A stretch of DNA of 64,000 bases from assembly GCF_013155275.1 (NCBI RefSeq), contig NZ_JABJXS010000003.1:434001-498000 (forward strand), given 5' to 3'. The notes below the pieces were generated by a model, which was not told the origin of the DNA, searched no databases, and worked only from the letters and a program-made list of their open reading frames with translations. Positions within the stretch are counted from its first letter, which is position 1, and the number at the start of each line of letters is the position of its first letter. Origin of the DNA: Brenneria sp. hezel4-2-4 (GTDB lineage: Bacteria; Pseudomonadota; Gammaproteobacteria; Enterobacterales; Enterobacteriaceae). Of the stretch, positions 1 to 9,631 are shown in pieces. Position numbers and translations under genes: made by a program.

Positions 1-288
1 TTCCAGCACGCGCGATTCTTTAATCGCGAGGTGAATTTGCTCGGGTTCAATGTCGCCAATCGCGCCGCGTACCGGCGCGGTATCAACATACAGACGTTGC
101 AGGATATCGGCGGCGGCCTCGACGCAAAGCGCTTTGCCTGACAGCTTGAATGTATTATCCCGCCGGTTGATTTCGATGCCTAAACGGCGCTCCAGTTGTT
201 TTATGTTGTCGTCAAACGGGCCGCAGAGGCTGAGCAGACGATGGTTGTCCGCGGGTTCAAGGGCAATTTCTTTTGTCGTTAGGTTCAA
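1..288 (-). CDS. phoL: PhoH-like ATPase PhoL (YbeZ), N-terminal part
   Basis: The first 96 residues of a PhoH-family protein run off the left edge of the window. The readable part contains the segments LSLCGPFDDNIKQLERRLG and DIEPEQIHLAIKESRVLE, which are the N-terminal region of enterobacterial YbeZ/PhoL that precedes the ATPase domain. The start is taken as TTG at 286-288, because it sits about six bases after an AGAGG-type ribosome binding site and gives the usual family N-terminus; no ATG fits. It lies downstream of miaB on the same strand, as in E. coli miaB-ybeZYX-lnt. PhoL is linked to ribosome and rRNA maturation together with YbeY; the ATP-binding motifs lie outside the window. Confidence 0.88.
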   Translation of the reverse strand, partial: MNLTTKEIALEPADNHRLLSLCGPFDDNIKQLERRLGIEINRRDNTFKLSGKALCVEAAADILQRLYVDTAPVRGAIGDIEPEQIHLAIKESRVLE

Positions 289-413
289 ATTATTCCTCTT
301 GGGGTTATCAGACCGGTATCGGATTGCGCGATTTTTTATGCGCCATATTCATGAATTATTTATCGCTAATGACAATTGGCGCAAGTCGCAATACCGATAT
401 TGGGGTAGCTATT

Positions 414-441
414 CGCAAAAAAAGGGTGGCAATGCCACCCA
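414..441 (-). terminator. Rho-independent terminator after miaB
   Basis: Read on the minus strand, GGGTGGC-ATT-GCCACCC is followed directly by a run of seven T. It lies about 30 bases beyond the miaB stop, so phoL probably has its own promoter in the remaining 130 bases. Confidence 0.85.
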
Positions 442-471
442 TAATCAAGATGTCGTCCGGTGTGACGTCAA

Positions 472-1896
472 TTAAGGCTGGTAGATGCCAACCCCGATTT
501 CGTTCTCTTTACGGGTACGCGCGATGACGTCGGAAGGGGACTCATGAACGCGTAGATTCATCTGGTCTTCGGTACGCACCACGATACCGCGTAATGAGTT
601 GGGGTAAACGTCAACGATTTCCACATCGACGAATTTACCGATCATGTCGGGCGTGCCTTCAAAGTTGACCACGCGGTTGTTCTCCGTGCGGCCGGACAGC
701 TCCATCACGCTCTTACGCGATGTGCCTTCCACCAGAATACGCTGAATGGTTCCCTGCATACGACGGCTGTATTGCATTGCCTGCTGGCTGATACGCTCTT
801 GCAGGATGTACAGACGCTGTTTTTTCTCTTCTTCAGGAACATCGTCGACCATGTCCGCCGCCGGCGTGCCCGGGCGCGCGGAATAAATAAAGCTAAAGCT
901 CATGTCGAAATTCACATCGGCAATCAGCTTCATGGTTTGTTCAAAGTCGGCCTGGGTTTCGCCGGGGAAACCGATAATAAAGTCAGAGCTTATCTGAATT
1001 CCGGGGCGCGCGTTGTGCAGCTTGCGGATAATCGACTTGTATTCGAGCGTGGTATGACGACGTTTCATCATGGTCAACACGCGATCGGAGCCGCTTTGCA
1101 CCGGCAAGTGCAGGAAGCTCACCAGTTCCGGCGTATCTTCGTAAACGCTGATGATGTCGTCGGTAAATTCAATCGGGTGACTGGTGGTGAAACGAATGCG
1201 GTCGATACCGTCAATGGCCGCCACCAGACGCAGCAGTTCCGCGAATGAACAGATGTCGCCGTTGTAGGTGGCGCCGCGGTAAGCGTTGACGTTCTGCCCC
1301 AGCAGGTTCACTTCGCGTACCCCTTGCTCCGCCAATTGCGCGATTTCAAACAGCACGTCATCGCACGGGCGGCTGACTTCTTCGCCGCGCGTATAGGGCA
1401 CAACGCAGAAGGTACAGTATTTATTACAGCCTTCCATAATGGAGACGAACGCCGTCGGGCCTTCGGCTTTCGGCTCCGGCAGGCGGTCAAACTTCTCAAT
1501 TTCAGGGAAGCTGATGTCCACGACCGGGCTGCGGGTGCCCTGGACGTGATTAATCATTTCCGGCAGACGGTGTAATGTCTGAGGGCCGAAAATCACATCG
1601 ACATAGTGCGCGCGTTCGCGGATGTGCGCGCCTTCCTGTGAAGCCACACAGCCACCGACGCCGATAATCAGATTCGGGTTGATATCTTTCAGCGCTTTCC
1701 AGCGGCCAAGTTGATGGAAGACCTTCTCCTGCGCTTTTTCACGGATAGAACAGGTATTCAGCAGCAAAACATCGGCCTCTTCCGCGACCTCGGTTAGTTC
1801 ATAACCGTGCGTACTTCCCAGTAAGTCAGCCATCTTGGATGAATCGTATTCATTCATCTGACAGCCCCAGGTTTTAATATGCAGTTTTTTTGTCAT
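472..1896 (-). CDS. miaB: tRNA-2-methylthio-N6-dimethylallyladenosine synthase MiaB
   Basis: This 474-residue radical-SAM methylthiotransferase adds the 2-methylthio group to i6A37 of tRNAs reading UNN codons. The N-terminal UPF0004 domain carries the three cysteines C12, C49 and C83 that hold the auxiliary 4Fe-4S cluster. The radical SAM motif CNKYCTFC places C157, C161 and C164 as ligands of the second cluster. A TRAM domain occupies roughly the last 65 residues. Length and sequence are those of the E. coli enzyme. It is transcribed divergently from ubiF across a 218-base gap and ends before a strong terminator. Confidence 0.98.
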   Translation of the reverse strand: MTKKLHIKTWGCQMNEYDSSKMADLLGSTHGYELTEVAEEADVLLLNTCSIREKAQEKVFHQLGRWKALKDINPNLIIGVGGCVASQEGAHIRERAHYVDVIFGPQTLHRLPEMINHVQGTRSPVVDISFPEIEKFDRLPEPKAEGPTAFVSIMEGCNKYCTFCVVPYTRGEEVSRPCDDVLFEIAQLAEQGVREVNLLGQNVNAYRGATYNGDICSFAELLRLVAAIDGIDRIRFTTSHPIEFTDDIISVYEDTPELVSFLHLPVQSGSDRVLTMMKRRHTTLEYKSIIRKLHNARPGIQISSDFIIGFPGETQADFEQTMKLIADVNFDMSFSFIYSARPGTPAADMVDDVPEEEKKQRLYILQERISQQAMQYSRRMQGTIQRILVEGTSRKSVMELSGRTENNRVVNFEGTPDMIGKFVDVEIVDVYPNSLRGIVVRTEDQMNLRVHESPSDVIARTRKENEIGVGIYQP

Positions 1897-2114
1897 CGAC
1901 TTGCCATTACTCAGTGCGGGTAAGAAAGCTTTCCCTTTACTCGGGGCGCGTATTGTAATCTTTTGCCGCCGTGGTGACCAGCGTCCACAAACTTTACGTT
2001 TTTATAAACGCCTTCGCATTTATTAAACCCGGCTTGGGTGAAATAGTCGGTTGAAATCCAGTACACTGTTTTTATCGCTGTTGATAAGCATAGCCGGATA
2101 GGGACAAAACCAGA

Positions 2115-3281
2115 ATGCATTATGATGTGATCGTCGTCGGGGGCGGCATGGTGGGGGCAGCTGCGGCACTGGGGCTGGCCCGGAACGGGTTTCGGGTGGC
2201 CGTGATTGAACATGAACAGCCTGCGCCGTTTGATGCGGCCAGTCCGCCTGACCTGCGCATTTCGGCGATCGGGTATGCGTCCGTCGCCCTGTTAAAGCAA
2301 TTGGGCGCCTGGCAACGGGTTCAGCAGATGCGTAGCGCGCCCTATCGCCGTTTGGAAACCTGGGAATGGGATAATGCCCGCGTGGTGTTTGACGCGGCGG
2401 ATATCCCTTTGCCCGAGCTGGGTTTTATGGTTGAGAACCGGGTATTGCAACTGGCGCTCTGGTCATGTCTGCGTGAAGTGGAACAGTGCCAATGCTATTG
2501 TCCGGCCAATTTGAAAAGCCTGCGACAGACGGAAGAAGGCTGGAGCGTTCAGCTTGATGATGGGCAGCGCCTGACGGCGCAACTGGTGATCGGCGCTGAC
2601 GGGGCTAATTCCCAGGTACGGCGGCAGGCGGGGATCGGCATCCGGGGTTGGCAATATCGTCAGTCCTGTATGTTGATAAGCGTTGAGATGCCATCGCCGC
2701 AGCAGGATGTTACCTGGCAACAATTTACGCCGGCCGGCCCGCGTGCGTTTTTGCCGCTTTTTGACCGCTGGGGATCGCTGGTATGGTATGACAGCCCTCA
2801 GAAGATCCGTCAGCTTCAGGCTATGCCGTTAACACAGTTGGACAAAGAGATTGCGGCTGCCTTCCCGGCGCGTCTGGGGGCGGTTAAATCGCTGTCTGCC
2901 GGTTCGTTTCCGCTGGTGCGGCGTCATGCGCAACGGTATGTTCAGCAGGGGTTGGTATTGCTGGGGGATGCGGCCCATACGATCAATCCGCTGGCGGGGC
3001 AGGGGGTGAATCTCGGCTACCGGGATGTGGAAGCTTTGCTGGATGTGCTGAACAATGCCCGGGATGCCGGCGAGAGCTGGCATTCAGAGTCTGTATTACG
3101 TCGTTACCAGTGTCGTCGCATGCCTGATAATCTGCTGATGCAAAGCGGGATGGACTTGTTTTACTACGCTTTCAGTAATGCGTTGCCGCCGGTGAGCCTG
3201 ATCCGCAATCTGGCCTTGATGGCCGCGCAGCGGGCCGGAAAATTAAAGCAGCAGGCGCTGAAATATGCCATCGGGGTTTGA
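2115..3281 (+). CDS. ubiF: 3-demethoxyubiquinol 3-hydroxylase UbiF
   Basis: A 388-residue class A flavoprotein monooxygenase. The N-terminus has the FAD-binding Rossmann motif GGGMVGAA, and the second FAD motif GDAAHTINPLAGQGVNLG lies at about residues 283-300. UbiF performs the last hydroxylation of the ubiquinone ring, on the 3-demethylubiquinol precursor, at the membrane-associated Ubi complex. Its place next to miaB and upstream of a Met/Leu/Gln tRNA operon matches E. coli ubiF, which separates it from the paralogues UbiH and UbiI. Confidence 0.95.
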   Translation: MHYDVIVVGGGMVGAAAALGLARNGFRVAVIEHEQPAPFDAASPPDLRISAIGYASVALLKQLGAWQRVQQMRSAPYRRLETWEWDNARVVFDAADIPLPELGFMVENRVLQLALWSCLREVEQCQCYCPANLKSLRQTEEGWSVQLDDGQRLTAQLVIGADGANSQVRRQAGIGIRGWQYRQSCMLISVEMPSPQQDVTWQQFTPAGPRAFLPLFDRWGSLVWYDSPQKIRQLQAMPLTQLDKEIAAAFPARLGAVKSLSAGSFPLVRRHAQRYVQQGLVLLGDAAHTINPLAGQGVNLGYRDVEALLDVLNNARDAGESWHSESVLRRYQCRRMPDNLLMQSGMDLFYYAFSNALPPVSLIRNLALMAAQRAGKLKQQALKYAIGV

Positions 3282-3404
3282 TGACGTCTCTGTTGCCGCG
3301 CCGTGTCGCACGGCGTGATACCGGGGAGATTTCAAGCGCGGCCAACGTCGCTGCAACCAGAAAAAAGAGGAAGGTCGTACAAGAGTCAGCCGATATTCGG
3401 ATAT

Positions 3405-3429
3405 AAAAAAGCCCGCGTTAGCGGGCTTC
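3405..3429 (-). terminator. Terminator of the tRNA operon
   Basis: On the minus strand AGCCCGC-TAAC-GCGGGCT is followed by TTTTTT. It lies seven bases beyond the last tRNA-Gln gene and ends the six-gene tRNA transcript. The ubiF message, coming from the other side, may use it too. Confidence 0.9.
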
Positions 3430-3435
3430 TCTATT

Positions 3436-3510
3436 TGGCTGGGGTACCAGGATTCGAACCTGGGAATGCCGGAATCAGAATCCGGTGCCTTACCGCTTGG
3501 CGATACCCCA
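3436..3510 (-). tRNA. glnV: tRNA-Gln (anticodon CTG)
   Basis: A 75-nt cloverleaf with encoded CCA. The anticodon stem-loop CCGGA-TTCTGAT-TCCGG gives anticodon CTG. It is last in the operon. E. coli has two CUG-reading genes here (glnV and glnX); only one is present. Confidence 0.97.
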
Positions 3511-3516
3511 AAAATG

Positions 3517-3593
3517 TGGTGGCTACGACGGGAATCGAACCTGTGACCCCAGCATTATGAGTGCTGTGCTCTAACCAGCTGAGCTACGTAGCC
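3517..3593 (-). tRNA. metU: tRNA-Met, elongator (anticodon CAT)
   Basis: A 77-nt tRNA beginning GGCTACGTAGC and ending in an encoded CCA, with anticodon CAT in the loop CTCATAA. The paired first base and the absence of the initiator-type GGG/CCC anticodon stem mark it as elongator. It appears identical to the copy at 3974-4050. Confidence 0.96.
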
Positions 3594-3649
3594 AAATCGT
3601 ACTGCCATTTTTGTTATATTACAACAAAAATCTTTAAACATCAAATAGA

Positions 3650-3724
3650 TGGCTGGGGTACCTGGATTCGAACCAGGGAATGCTGGTATCAAAAACCAGT
3701 GCCTTACCGCTTGGCGATACCCCA
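3650..3724 (-). tRNA. glnW: tRNA-Gln (anticodon TTG)
   Basis: A 75-nt tRNA with encoded CCA and anticodon TTG in a CTGGT-TTTTGAT-ACCAG arm. It differs from the next copy (3763-3837) in the T-stem, where CCTGG/CCAGG replaces CCAGG/CCTGG. This is a compensated pair, so both should fold. Confidence 0.97.
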
Positions 3725-3762
3725 ATTGTGCAATTACTTTTTCAGCATTACCCGCTTAAATA

Positions 3763-3837
3763 TGGCTGGGGTACCAGGATTCGAACCTGGGAATGCTGGT
3801 ATCAAAAACCAGTGCCTTACCGCTTGGCGATACCCCA
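3763..3837 (-). tRNA. glnU: tRNA-Gln (anticodon TTG)
   Basis: A 75-nt tRNA with encoded CCA and anticodon TTG. It lies 38 bases from the sister gene at 3650-3724 and shares its acceptor and anticodon arms. Confidence 0.97.
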
Positions 3838-3882
3838 ATACAGGATTCATGCTTAAAAAATAATCTCAAGCCGTGAAAGTAA

Positions 3883-3967
3883 TGGTGCGGGAGGCGAGAC
3901 TTGAACTCGCACACCTTGCGGCGCCAGAACCTAAATCTGGTGCGTCTACCAATTTCGCCACTCCCGC
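3883..3967 (-). tRNA. leuW: tRNA-Leu (anticodon TAG)
   Basis: An 85-nt class II tRNA with a long variable arm, encoded CCA and anticodon TAG in the loop TTTAGGT. Its place as second gene of the operon equals leuW of E. coli. Confidence 0.97.
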
Positions 3968-3973
3968 AAAAGA

Positions 3974-4050
3974 TGGTGGCTACGACGGGAATCGAACCTG
4001 TGACCCCAGCATTATGAGTGCTGTGCTCTAACCAGCTGAGCTACGTAGCC
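3974..4050 (-). tRNA. metT: tRNA-Met, elongator (anticodon CAT)
   Basis: The promoter-proximal gene of the tRNA operon, 77 nt with encoded CCA and anticodon CAT. It is separated from leuW by only six bases, so the two must be processed from one precursor. Confidence 0.96.
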
Positions 4051-4221
4051 ATCTTTTCCGCGTCACCTTCATCGGCGTTGCGGGGCGCATTATGCGTAGT
4101 TGGTCTAATTGCGTCAACAAATTTTTTCCCGAAAATGACTTCCCTGCCGCCGTTTGTTTGGGTTGTGAACAGTCTGGTGAGAAAAGCGTCAAAAAGCCCG
4201 CTTTTCCAATCTATCAAACGG

Positions 4222-4247
4222 CGAAAACGGGCCTGCGAGGCCCGTTG
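4222..4247 (-). terminator. Probable terminator after asnB
   Basis: On the minus strand ACGGGCCT-CGC-AGGCCCGT is followed by a short TTT tract. The stem is strong and the U-tract short. It lies about 25 bases beyond the asnB stop. Confidence 0.65.
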
Positions 4248-4270
4248 CATAACGAAAAACAAAACCGGGA

Positions 4271-5932
4271 TTAGTATGCGGACTGGTGCACGCCAACCGC
4301 ACGACCCGACGGATCGTCCATCTTTTTGAAGGATTCATCCCATTCAATGGCTTTCGCCGAAGAACAGGCAACCGATGGGCCGCCAGGCACGCATTCTGCG
4401 GCGCTCGGCACCGGGAACAGCTCTTCAAAGATTTCACGGTACAAATAGCCTTCTTTGGAGGTCGGCGTGTTGTACGGGAAACGGAAGTGCGCGGTTTCCA
4501 ACTGTTGGTCGCTAACTTGTTGAGCGGCAACCTCTTTCAGCGTATCAATCCAGCTATAGCCGACGCCGTCGGAGAATTGCTCTTTCTGACGCCATGCGAC
4601 GCTGTGCGGCAAGTATGATTCAAAGCATTCGCGCAGGATGTGTTTTTCCATCTTGCCGTTGCCGCACATTTTGTCGCGCGGGTTGATGCGCATCGCCACA
4701 TCAAGGAAATTTTTATCCAGGAAAGGCACACGCGCTTCCACGCCCCAGGCCGACATCGCTTTGTTGGCGCGGGCGCAGTCGTACTGGTGCAGCGCCAGCA
4801 ATTTGCGCACGGTTTCTTCGTGCAGCTCTTTGGCGTTTGGCGCTTTGTGGAAATACAGATAGCCGCCGAACACTTCATCGGAGCCTTCGCCGGACAGCAC
4901 CATCTTGATGCCCATCGCTTTGATTTTACGAGACATCAGATACATCGGCGTCGAGGCGCGGATAGTGGTCACGTCATAGGTTTCAATGTGATAAATCACA
5001 TCGCGAATCGCATCCAATCCTTCCTGTACCGTAAAGTGAATTTCATGGTGGACGGTGCCCAGATGGTTAGCCACCTCCTGCGCCGCTTTTAAATCCGGGG
5101 CGCCTTCCAGGCCGACGGCGAAAGAGTGCAACTGAGGCCACCAGGCTTCGCTGCGCTCGTCGTCTTCAACACGGCGTGCGGCGTATTTTTTGGTGATCGC
5201 GGAGATAACCGAGGAATCCAGACCGCCAGAGAGCAGTACGCCGTAAGGCACATCGGACATCAGGTGGCTTTTTACCGCTTCTTCCAGCGCGTCACGCAGG
5301 GCATAGGCGTCGGTTTCGTTATCTTTTACATTTTCATAATCGAACCAGTCACGGTGATAGTATTCACGGATTTCTCCGTCCTTGCTCCACAGATAGCTGC
5401 CGGCCGGGAACTCTTTAATCGTGCGGCATACCGGAACCAGCGCTTTCATTTCTGAAGCCACGTAGAAGTTGCCGTGCTCATCGTAACCCATGTACAACGG
5501 GATGATGCCTAAGTGATCGCGGCCGATCAGGTAAGCGTCTTTTTCACTGTCGTAGAGCGCGAAAGCAAACATGCCGCGCAGGTCATCCAGGAATTCCGGG
5601 CCTTTTTCCTGATACAAGGCCAGGATAACTTCGCAATCGGAGCCGGTCTGGAACGCATAGCGGTCGCCATATTGCTGACGCAATGCCTGATGGTTATAAA
5701 TTTCGCCGTTAACCGCCAGAACGTGGGTACGCGCCGCGTTGTATAACGGCTGAGCGCCGGTATTCACGTCGACGATAGACAGACGCTCATGGGCCAGAAT
5801 CGCTTTATCGCTGGCATAAACACCGGACCAGTCAGGCCCGCGGTGGCGCATCAAGCGTGATAACTCCAGCGCTTTTTTACGCATTTCAACAGGATCGGTC
5901 TTAAGATCAAGCACACCGAAGATAGAACACAT
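4271..5932 (-). CDS. asnB: Asparagine synthetase B (glutamine-hydrolysing)
   Basis: A 553-residue enzyme that makes asparagine from aspartate, ATP and glutamine. Cys2 (MCSIFG) is the glutaminase nucleophile of the N-terminal class II amidotransferase domain, and RLSIVD and GEIYNH are further glutaminase motifs. The C-terminal half is an ATP pyrophosphatase domain with LLSGGLDSS and GEGSDEVFGGY. Length matches E. coli AsnB. In E. coli, nagD/umpH separates nagC from asnB; here asnB follows nagC directly after 277 bases in which no gene is seen. Confidence 0.98.
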   Translation of the reverse strand: MCSIFGVLDLKTDPVEMRKKALELSRLMRHRGPDWSGVYASDKAILAHERLSIVDVNTGAQPLYNAARTHVLAVNGEIYNHQALRQQYGDRYAFQTGSDCEVILALYQEKGPEFLDDLRGMFAFALYDSEKDAYLIGRDHLGIIPLYMGYDEHGNFYVASEMKALVPVCRTIKEFPAGSYLWSKDGEIREYYHRDWFDYENVKDNETDAYALRDALEEAVKSHLMSDVPYGVLLSGGLDSSVISAITKKYAARRVEDDERSEAWWPQLHSFAVGLEGAPDLKAAQEVANHLGTVHHEIHFTVQEGLDAIRDVIYHIETYDVTTIRASTPMYLMSRKIKAMGIKMVLSGEGSDEVFGGYLYFHKAPNAKELHEETVRKLLALHQYDCARANKAMSAWGVEARVPFLDKNFLDVAMRINPRDKMCGNGKMEKHILRECFESYLPHSVAWRQKEQFSDGVGYSWIDTLKEVAAQQVSDQQLETAHFRFPYNTPTSKEGYLYREIFEELFPVPSAAECVPGGPSVACSSAKAIEWDESFKKMDDPSGRAVGVHQSAY

Positions 5933-6209
5933 GGATGACTCCCTAGATGTTTTAGATTAATCAGATGTCATTCACGGATAGCGACATCGCCTTCCGTTTT
6001 TTCTGCATCATGATTACAAATGCCGTGTCAGTGACAATGATTTAGCATCAAAATGCCATAAGAATTCAATATCATCTAATGAAAAAAGCCATATTGATGA
6101 TGTTTGAATAATTTATATGGCATTTTGATGAATAATCGACAAATTAATCGAGTGGAATGGCCGGATTTTTAGTGATTTGATAATCCGACATTAGCGCATT
6201 AATCCGATA

Positions 6210-7433
6210 TCACTGCGTTTCCAGCAGATATTGCAACAAAACGCCATTCAACATGGCGCGTTTTACCAACGCAAAGGCGCCAATCGCCGAGAGGTGGTTC
6301 AGGCTGGAGACTTCCACGGGCAGGTTGTTACGAAAGTCCTTCAGCACTTGGGCATTGATGCAGCGCTGAATGGCGGGCAACAGGATTTTTTCGGCCGCGG
6401 TGATTTCACCGGCAATCACCACCTTTTGCGGATTGAAGAGATTAATGGCGATCGATACGGCTTTACCCAGATATTGCCCGACATGTTCAATGACTTCGCA
6501 TGCGAGCATATCGCCCCGGTTGGCGGCTTTGCATATCGTTGAAATCGTACAGTTATCTCCGGTTATCTTACTTGGATAACCTTGTTGCAATAAGTGTTGC
6601 ACCCGCTGTTCGATAGCCGCATTGGCCACCACCGTTTCCAGACAGCCAAAATTGCCGCAGTGGCATCGTTCCCCCAGCGGATCAATCTGAATATGTCCGA
6701 TTTCCCCGACGTTGCCGTTATTGCCGAGAAATATCTGTCCGTTAACCAGAATACCGGCGCCGGTGCCGCGGTGAACGCGCACCAGAATCGAATCCAGCGA
6801 GTCGTGCGTTACCCCGAAGTAATGTTCAGCCAGCGCCAGACTGCGAATATCATGCCCGACAAAGCTGGTCACATGGAAACGGCGCTGAATATGGTCGACC
6901 AGCGGCCAGTCGTTGACGTCGATATGCGGCATATAACGAACCACGCCGGCAAGGGGATCGACCAGGCCAGGCAAAGCCACTGCAATGGCGATCAATTCAC
7001 GGATACGGTGCCGATAGTGCTCAATAAAATGACTGATGGCTTTAAAAAGGGCGGTTTCCAGCGTTTCCTGGGTTTTCTCCGGCAGGTTGTAGTGCGCTTC
7101 GCCCAAGGCTTTTCCCTGCAAATCGTATAGCGCGATGGTGGCGTCATAGCGCCCGAGACGAACGGCAATGGTATGAAACGAACGCGTTTCGGTAACAATG
7201 GAAATAGCGCGTCTGCCGCCGGTTGAAGCCTGTTGGTCAACCTCTTTGATTAACCCGCGCTCCAGCAGTTGACGGGTGATTTTAGTGACGCTGGCGGGAG
7301 CAAGCTGGCTCTGTTCCGCAATCTGTATCCGTGAAATGGGGCCTTGTTGATCAATCAGACGATACACGACCGCACTGTTCAATTGTTTAACCAGATCAAC
7401 ATTCCCTATCTGAGCTTGTCCGCCTGTGGTCAT
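6210..7433 (-). CDS. nagC: N-acetylglucosamine repressor NagC
   Basis: A 407-residue ROK-family regulator. An N-terminal winged helix-turn-helix (about residues 15-75, QSQLAPASVTKITRQLLERGLIKEV) is followed by a sugar-kinase-like domain with the ROK zinc motif CHCGNFGCLE. It represses the nag genes and is released by GlcNAc-6-phosphate, the substrate of NagA. It is the third gene of nagBAC, 21 bases after nagA. The sequence is close to E. coli NagC throughout, including the DNA-binding region, so its operators should be of the E. coli type. Confidence 0.97.
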   Translation of the reverse strand: MTTGGQAQIGNVDLVKQLNSAVVYRLIDQQGPISRIQIAEQSQLAPASVTKITRQLLERGLIKEVDQQASTGGRRAISIVTETRSFHTIAVRLGRYDATIALYDLQGKALGEAHYNLPEKTQETLETALFKAISHFIEHYRHRIRELIAIAVALPGLVDPLAGVVRYMPHIDVNDWPLVDHIQRRFHVTSFVGHDIRSLALAEHYFGVTHDSLDSILVRVHRGTGAGILVNGQIFLGNNGNVGEIGHIQIDPLGERCHCGNFGCLETVVANAAIEQRVQHLLQQGYPSKITGDNCTISTICKAANRGDMLACEVIEHVGQYLGKAVSIAINLFNPQKVVIAGEITAAEKILLPAIQRCINAQVLKDFRNNLPVEVSSLNHLSAIGAFALVKRAMLNGVLLQYLLETQ

Positions 7434-7454
7434 TAAAAAGTCACTCGTCTGTGG

Positions 7455-8612
7455 TCAATTCTTTGTCGCCGTTAACATGTCGTTGCCGCCAACAAAAGTT
7501 TTGAGAATGTGATAATTACGATCAAATACGGTCAAATTAGCCACTTTACCGCTTTCAATGCTGCCCAGCCGTTTGTCTGTGCCGATGGCCCGCGCCGGAT
7601 AAAGCGTTGCCATTCTGAGCGCTTCATCCAGCGGGATACCTGCCTGTTCCACACAATTGCGTACCGCTTCTATCATCGTGAGGGCAGAACCGCTGAGTGT
7701 GCCGTTCTCATCCACGCACAGGCCGTCGCGATAGTATATGGTTTTACCGGCAAAAATGAACTGGTCAATATCCGCGCCGGCCGGCGCGGTTGCGTCAGTC
7801 ACCAGAACCAGTTTTTCACCTTTGATCCGTTTGCTGATACGGAGATTGGCCCAGTCAACGTGTAAACCATCGGCAATAATACCGCAGTAGATTTCCGGCG
7901 CATCATACACCGCGCCGACCAGGCCTGGCTCGCGGCCGGTCAGGTAAGGCATGGCATTAAACAGGTGGGTGGCAAAACGGATGCCGGCGGCAAAGCCTTG
8001 TTTGGCCTGTTTCCAGGTGGCGTTGGAGTGTCCGGCGGACACCACGATGCCGGCCTCGACCAACTGACGGATCACCACGGATGACACTTTTTCCGGGGCG
8101 AGCGTGATTTTGCTGACGACATCGGCGTTTTTGCACAGAAAGTCCACCAGCTCCGCTGTCGGTTGACGAATAAACGCCGCATTATGCGTGCCTTTTTTTA
8201 TCACGTTCAACCAAGGCCCTTCGAGGTGCAGACCCAGCGCCTGATGCTGGTTCTGCGCCAGATAGGCGCGCATGACTTCCACGCTATGTTTCATAAATTC
8301 GTCGCTGGAGGTAATCAGCGTAGGTAAAAAACTGGTGCATCCCGACTTCAGATTAGCCTGATGCATGGTTTCCAGCGTCTGGACTGAAATGGATTCCAGC
8401 GAGTCATTGAACTGAACGCCACCGCAGCCGTTCAGCTGTAAATCAATAAATCCGGGAGCGAGCAGCGCCCCGCCGAGGTCATGTTTTTCCAGCCCGGCCG
8501 GCAGGTCGCTAATGGGGCAAACATTTTCTATCAGACCATCGGCAATCACCACGGCATGATTATCAAGCACCTGGTGGCCGGTGTAGATCCGGCCATTTGT
8601 TAAAGCGTACAT
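7455..8612 (-). CDS. nagA: N-acetylglucosamine-6-phosphate deacetylase NagA
   Basis: Converts GlcNAc-6-phosphate to glucosamine-6-phosphate and acetate in the cytosol. It is an amidohydrolase-superfamily TIM barrel with the metal and substrate motifs [22 protein letters not shown] and VTDATAPAG. The start is the ATG at 8610-8612, giving [12 protein letters not shown] as in E. coli, six bases from a GGGAG ribosome binding site. A second ATG and a TTG lie directly upstream in frame (8613-8618) and cannot be excluded. It lies between nagB (about 20-base gap) and nagC. The product has 385 residues. Confidence 0.96.
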   Translation of the reverse strand: MYALTNGRIYTGHQVLDNHAVVIADGLIENVCPISDLPAGLEKHDLGGALLAPGFIDLQLNGCGGVQFNDSLESISVQTLETMHQANLKSGCTSFLPTLITSSDEFMKHSVEVMRAYLAQNQHQALGLHLEGPWLNVIKKGTHNAAFIRQPTAELVDFLCKNADVVSKITLAPEKVSSVVIRQLVEAGIVVSAGHSNATWKQAKQGFAAGIRFATHLFNAMPYLTGREPGLVGAVYDAPEIYCGIIADGLHVDWANLRISKRIKGEKLVLVTDATAPAGADIDQFIFAGKTIYYRDGLCVDENGTLSGSALTMIEAVRNCVEQAGIPLDEALRMATLYPARAIGTDKRLGSIESGKVANLTVFDRNYHILKTFVGGNDMLTATKN

Positions 8613-8632
8613 CATCAACTCCCGGCTACAGA

Positions 8633-9433
8633 TTAAAGATTTTTCATATTTTCCGTTTCTAACTCACGGAAATATTTAACGGTTTTGACTTTCAGCTCCA
8701 TGGTGGAAGGCTCGTCGCATACCATCACGGCTTTAGCATGAAGTTGCAGGCAACTGATGGTCCACATATGGTTCACATTTCCTTCTACCGCCGCCTGCAA
8801 TGCCTGTGCTTTGTTGCGTCCGGTGACCAGGATCATCACTTCTTCGGCATCCAGCAGCGTACCAACGCCAACCGTCAGGGCAAATTTAGGCACCAGATTA
8901 ACGTCGCCGCCAAAGAAACGCGAGTTGGCGAGGCGAGTCTCTTCCGTCAGGGTTTTGATACGAGTCCGGGAAGCTAAAGAAGATGCAGGTTCATTGAAGG
9001 CAATATGTCCGTCATTTCCAACCCCCCCCATGAACAGATGGATCTTACCGTAAGACTGGATTTTCTCTTCGTAGCGGCGACACTCCGCTGCAATGTCCTC
9101 CGCGTTGCCATTCAACAGGTTAATGTTTTCCTGCGGAATATCAACGTGATTGAAAAAATTCTGATGCATAAAGCTGCGGTAGCTTTCAGGGTGATCGCTG
9201 GGCAGGCCGACATATTCATCCATATTGAAGGTCACTACATGCTTAAAGCTCACCTGTCCGGCTTTATGCAGCGCGACCAGCGCCTTATACGCTTCCAGCG
9301 GCGAACTGCCGGTGGGAAGACCGAGGACAAAAGGACGGGTGGCGCTGGGGTTGAAGTCGTTAATTTTTCGGGCGATATAACGGGCGGCCCATTTACCGAC
9401 TTCCGTCGGGGTGGTTAGAGGAATCAATCTCAT
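8633..9433 (-). CDS. nagB: Glucosamine-6-phosphate deaminase NagB
   Basis: A 266-residue enzyme that isomerises and deaminates glucosamine-6-phosphate to fructose-6-phosphate and ammonia. FNMDEYVGL holds the catalytic aspartate, and [14 protein letters not shown] holds the Asp-His-Glu active-site group and lid. Length is that of the hexameric, GlcNAc-6P-activated E. coli enzyme. It is the first gene of nagBAC and is divergent from nagE. A GGAG ribosome binding site lies just upstream. Confidence 0.98.
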   Translation of the reverse strand: MRLIPLTTPTEVGKWAARYIARKINDFNPSATRPFVLGLPTGSSPLEAYKALVALHKAGQVSFKHVVTFNMDEYVGLPSDHPESYRSFMHQNFFNHVDIPQENINLLNGNAEDIAAECRRYEEKIQSYGKIHLFMGGVGNDGHIAFNEPASSLASRTRIKTLTEETRLANSRFFGGDVNLVPKFALTVGVGTLLDAEEVMILVTGRNKAQALQAAVEGNVNHMWTISCLQLHAKAVMVCDEPSTMELKVKTVKYFRELETENMKNL

Positions 9434-9499
9434 CAGTGGTCTCCTGATTATTCGATAGCGGTAAAATTAAGTATCGGGCTAAATCGTGCGATTGGCGCG

Positions 9500-9513
9500 T
9501 TTCGATACTGAAA
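9500..9513. promoter_or_regulatory. Candidate NagC operator near nagB
   Basis: TTTCGATACTGAAA is an imperfect palindrome about 70 bases upstream of nagB. Its A/T-rich arms around a GTATC-type core resemble NagC sites, and it is a weaker match than the site nearer nagE. Confidence 0.4.
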
Positions 9514-9603
9514 TAGAACGGAGCGCCAGTGTAGCCTGTTTTTTTTTATCTTGAAATAAGTTGGGGTTTTATTCAGATATAAAATTTTCATATGCGGTTT
9601 TTT

Positions 9604-9619
9604 AGTGATTGATATCACA
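9604..9619. promoter_or_regulatory. Candidate CRP-cAMP site
   Basis: AGTGA-TTGATA-TCACA matches the CRP consensus TGTGA-N6-TCACA at nine of ten positions. It lies in the nagB/nagE divergent region. In E. coli this divergent pair is CRP-activated. Confidence 0.7.
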
Positions 9620-9631
9620 TAATGTTAGGGT

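Noticed and set aside
2463-2723. Open frames opposite ubiF and opposite many other genes (for example 34616-35650, 31246-32091 and 35753-36577, all minus)
   Set aside because: They lie wholly inside strongly conserved genes on the other strand, have no ribosome binding site pattern or recognisable domains, and are explained by high third-position GC.
3303-3863. Open frames with repeated GVPGFEPGNAGI peptides in the tRNA region
   Set aside because: These are translations of the antisense of tRNA-Gln genes.
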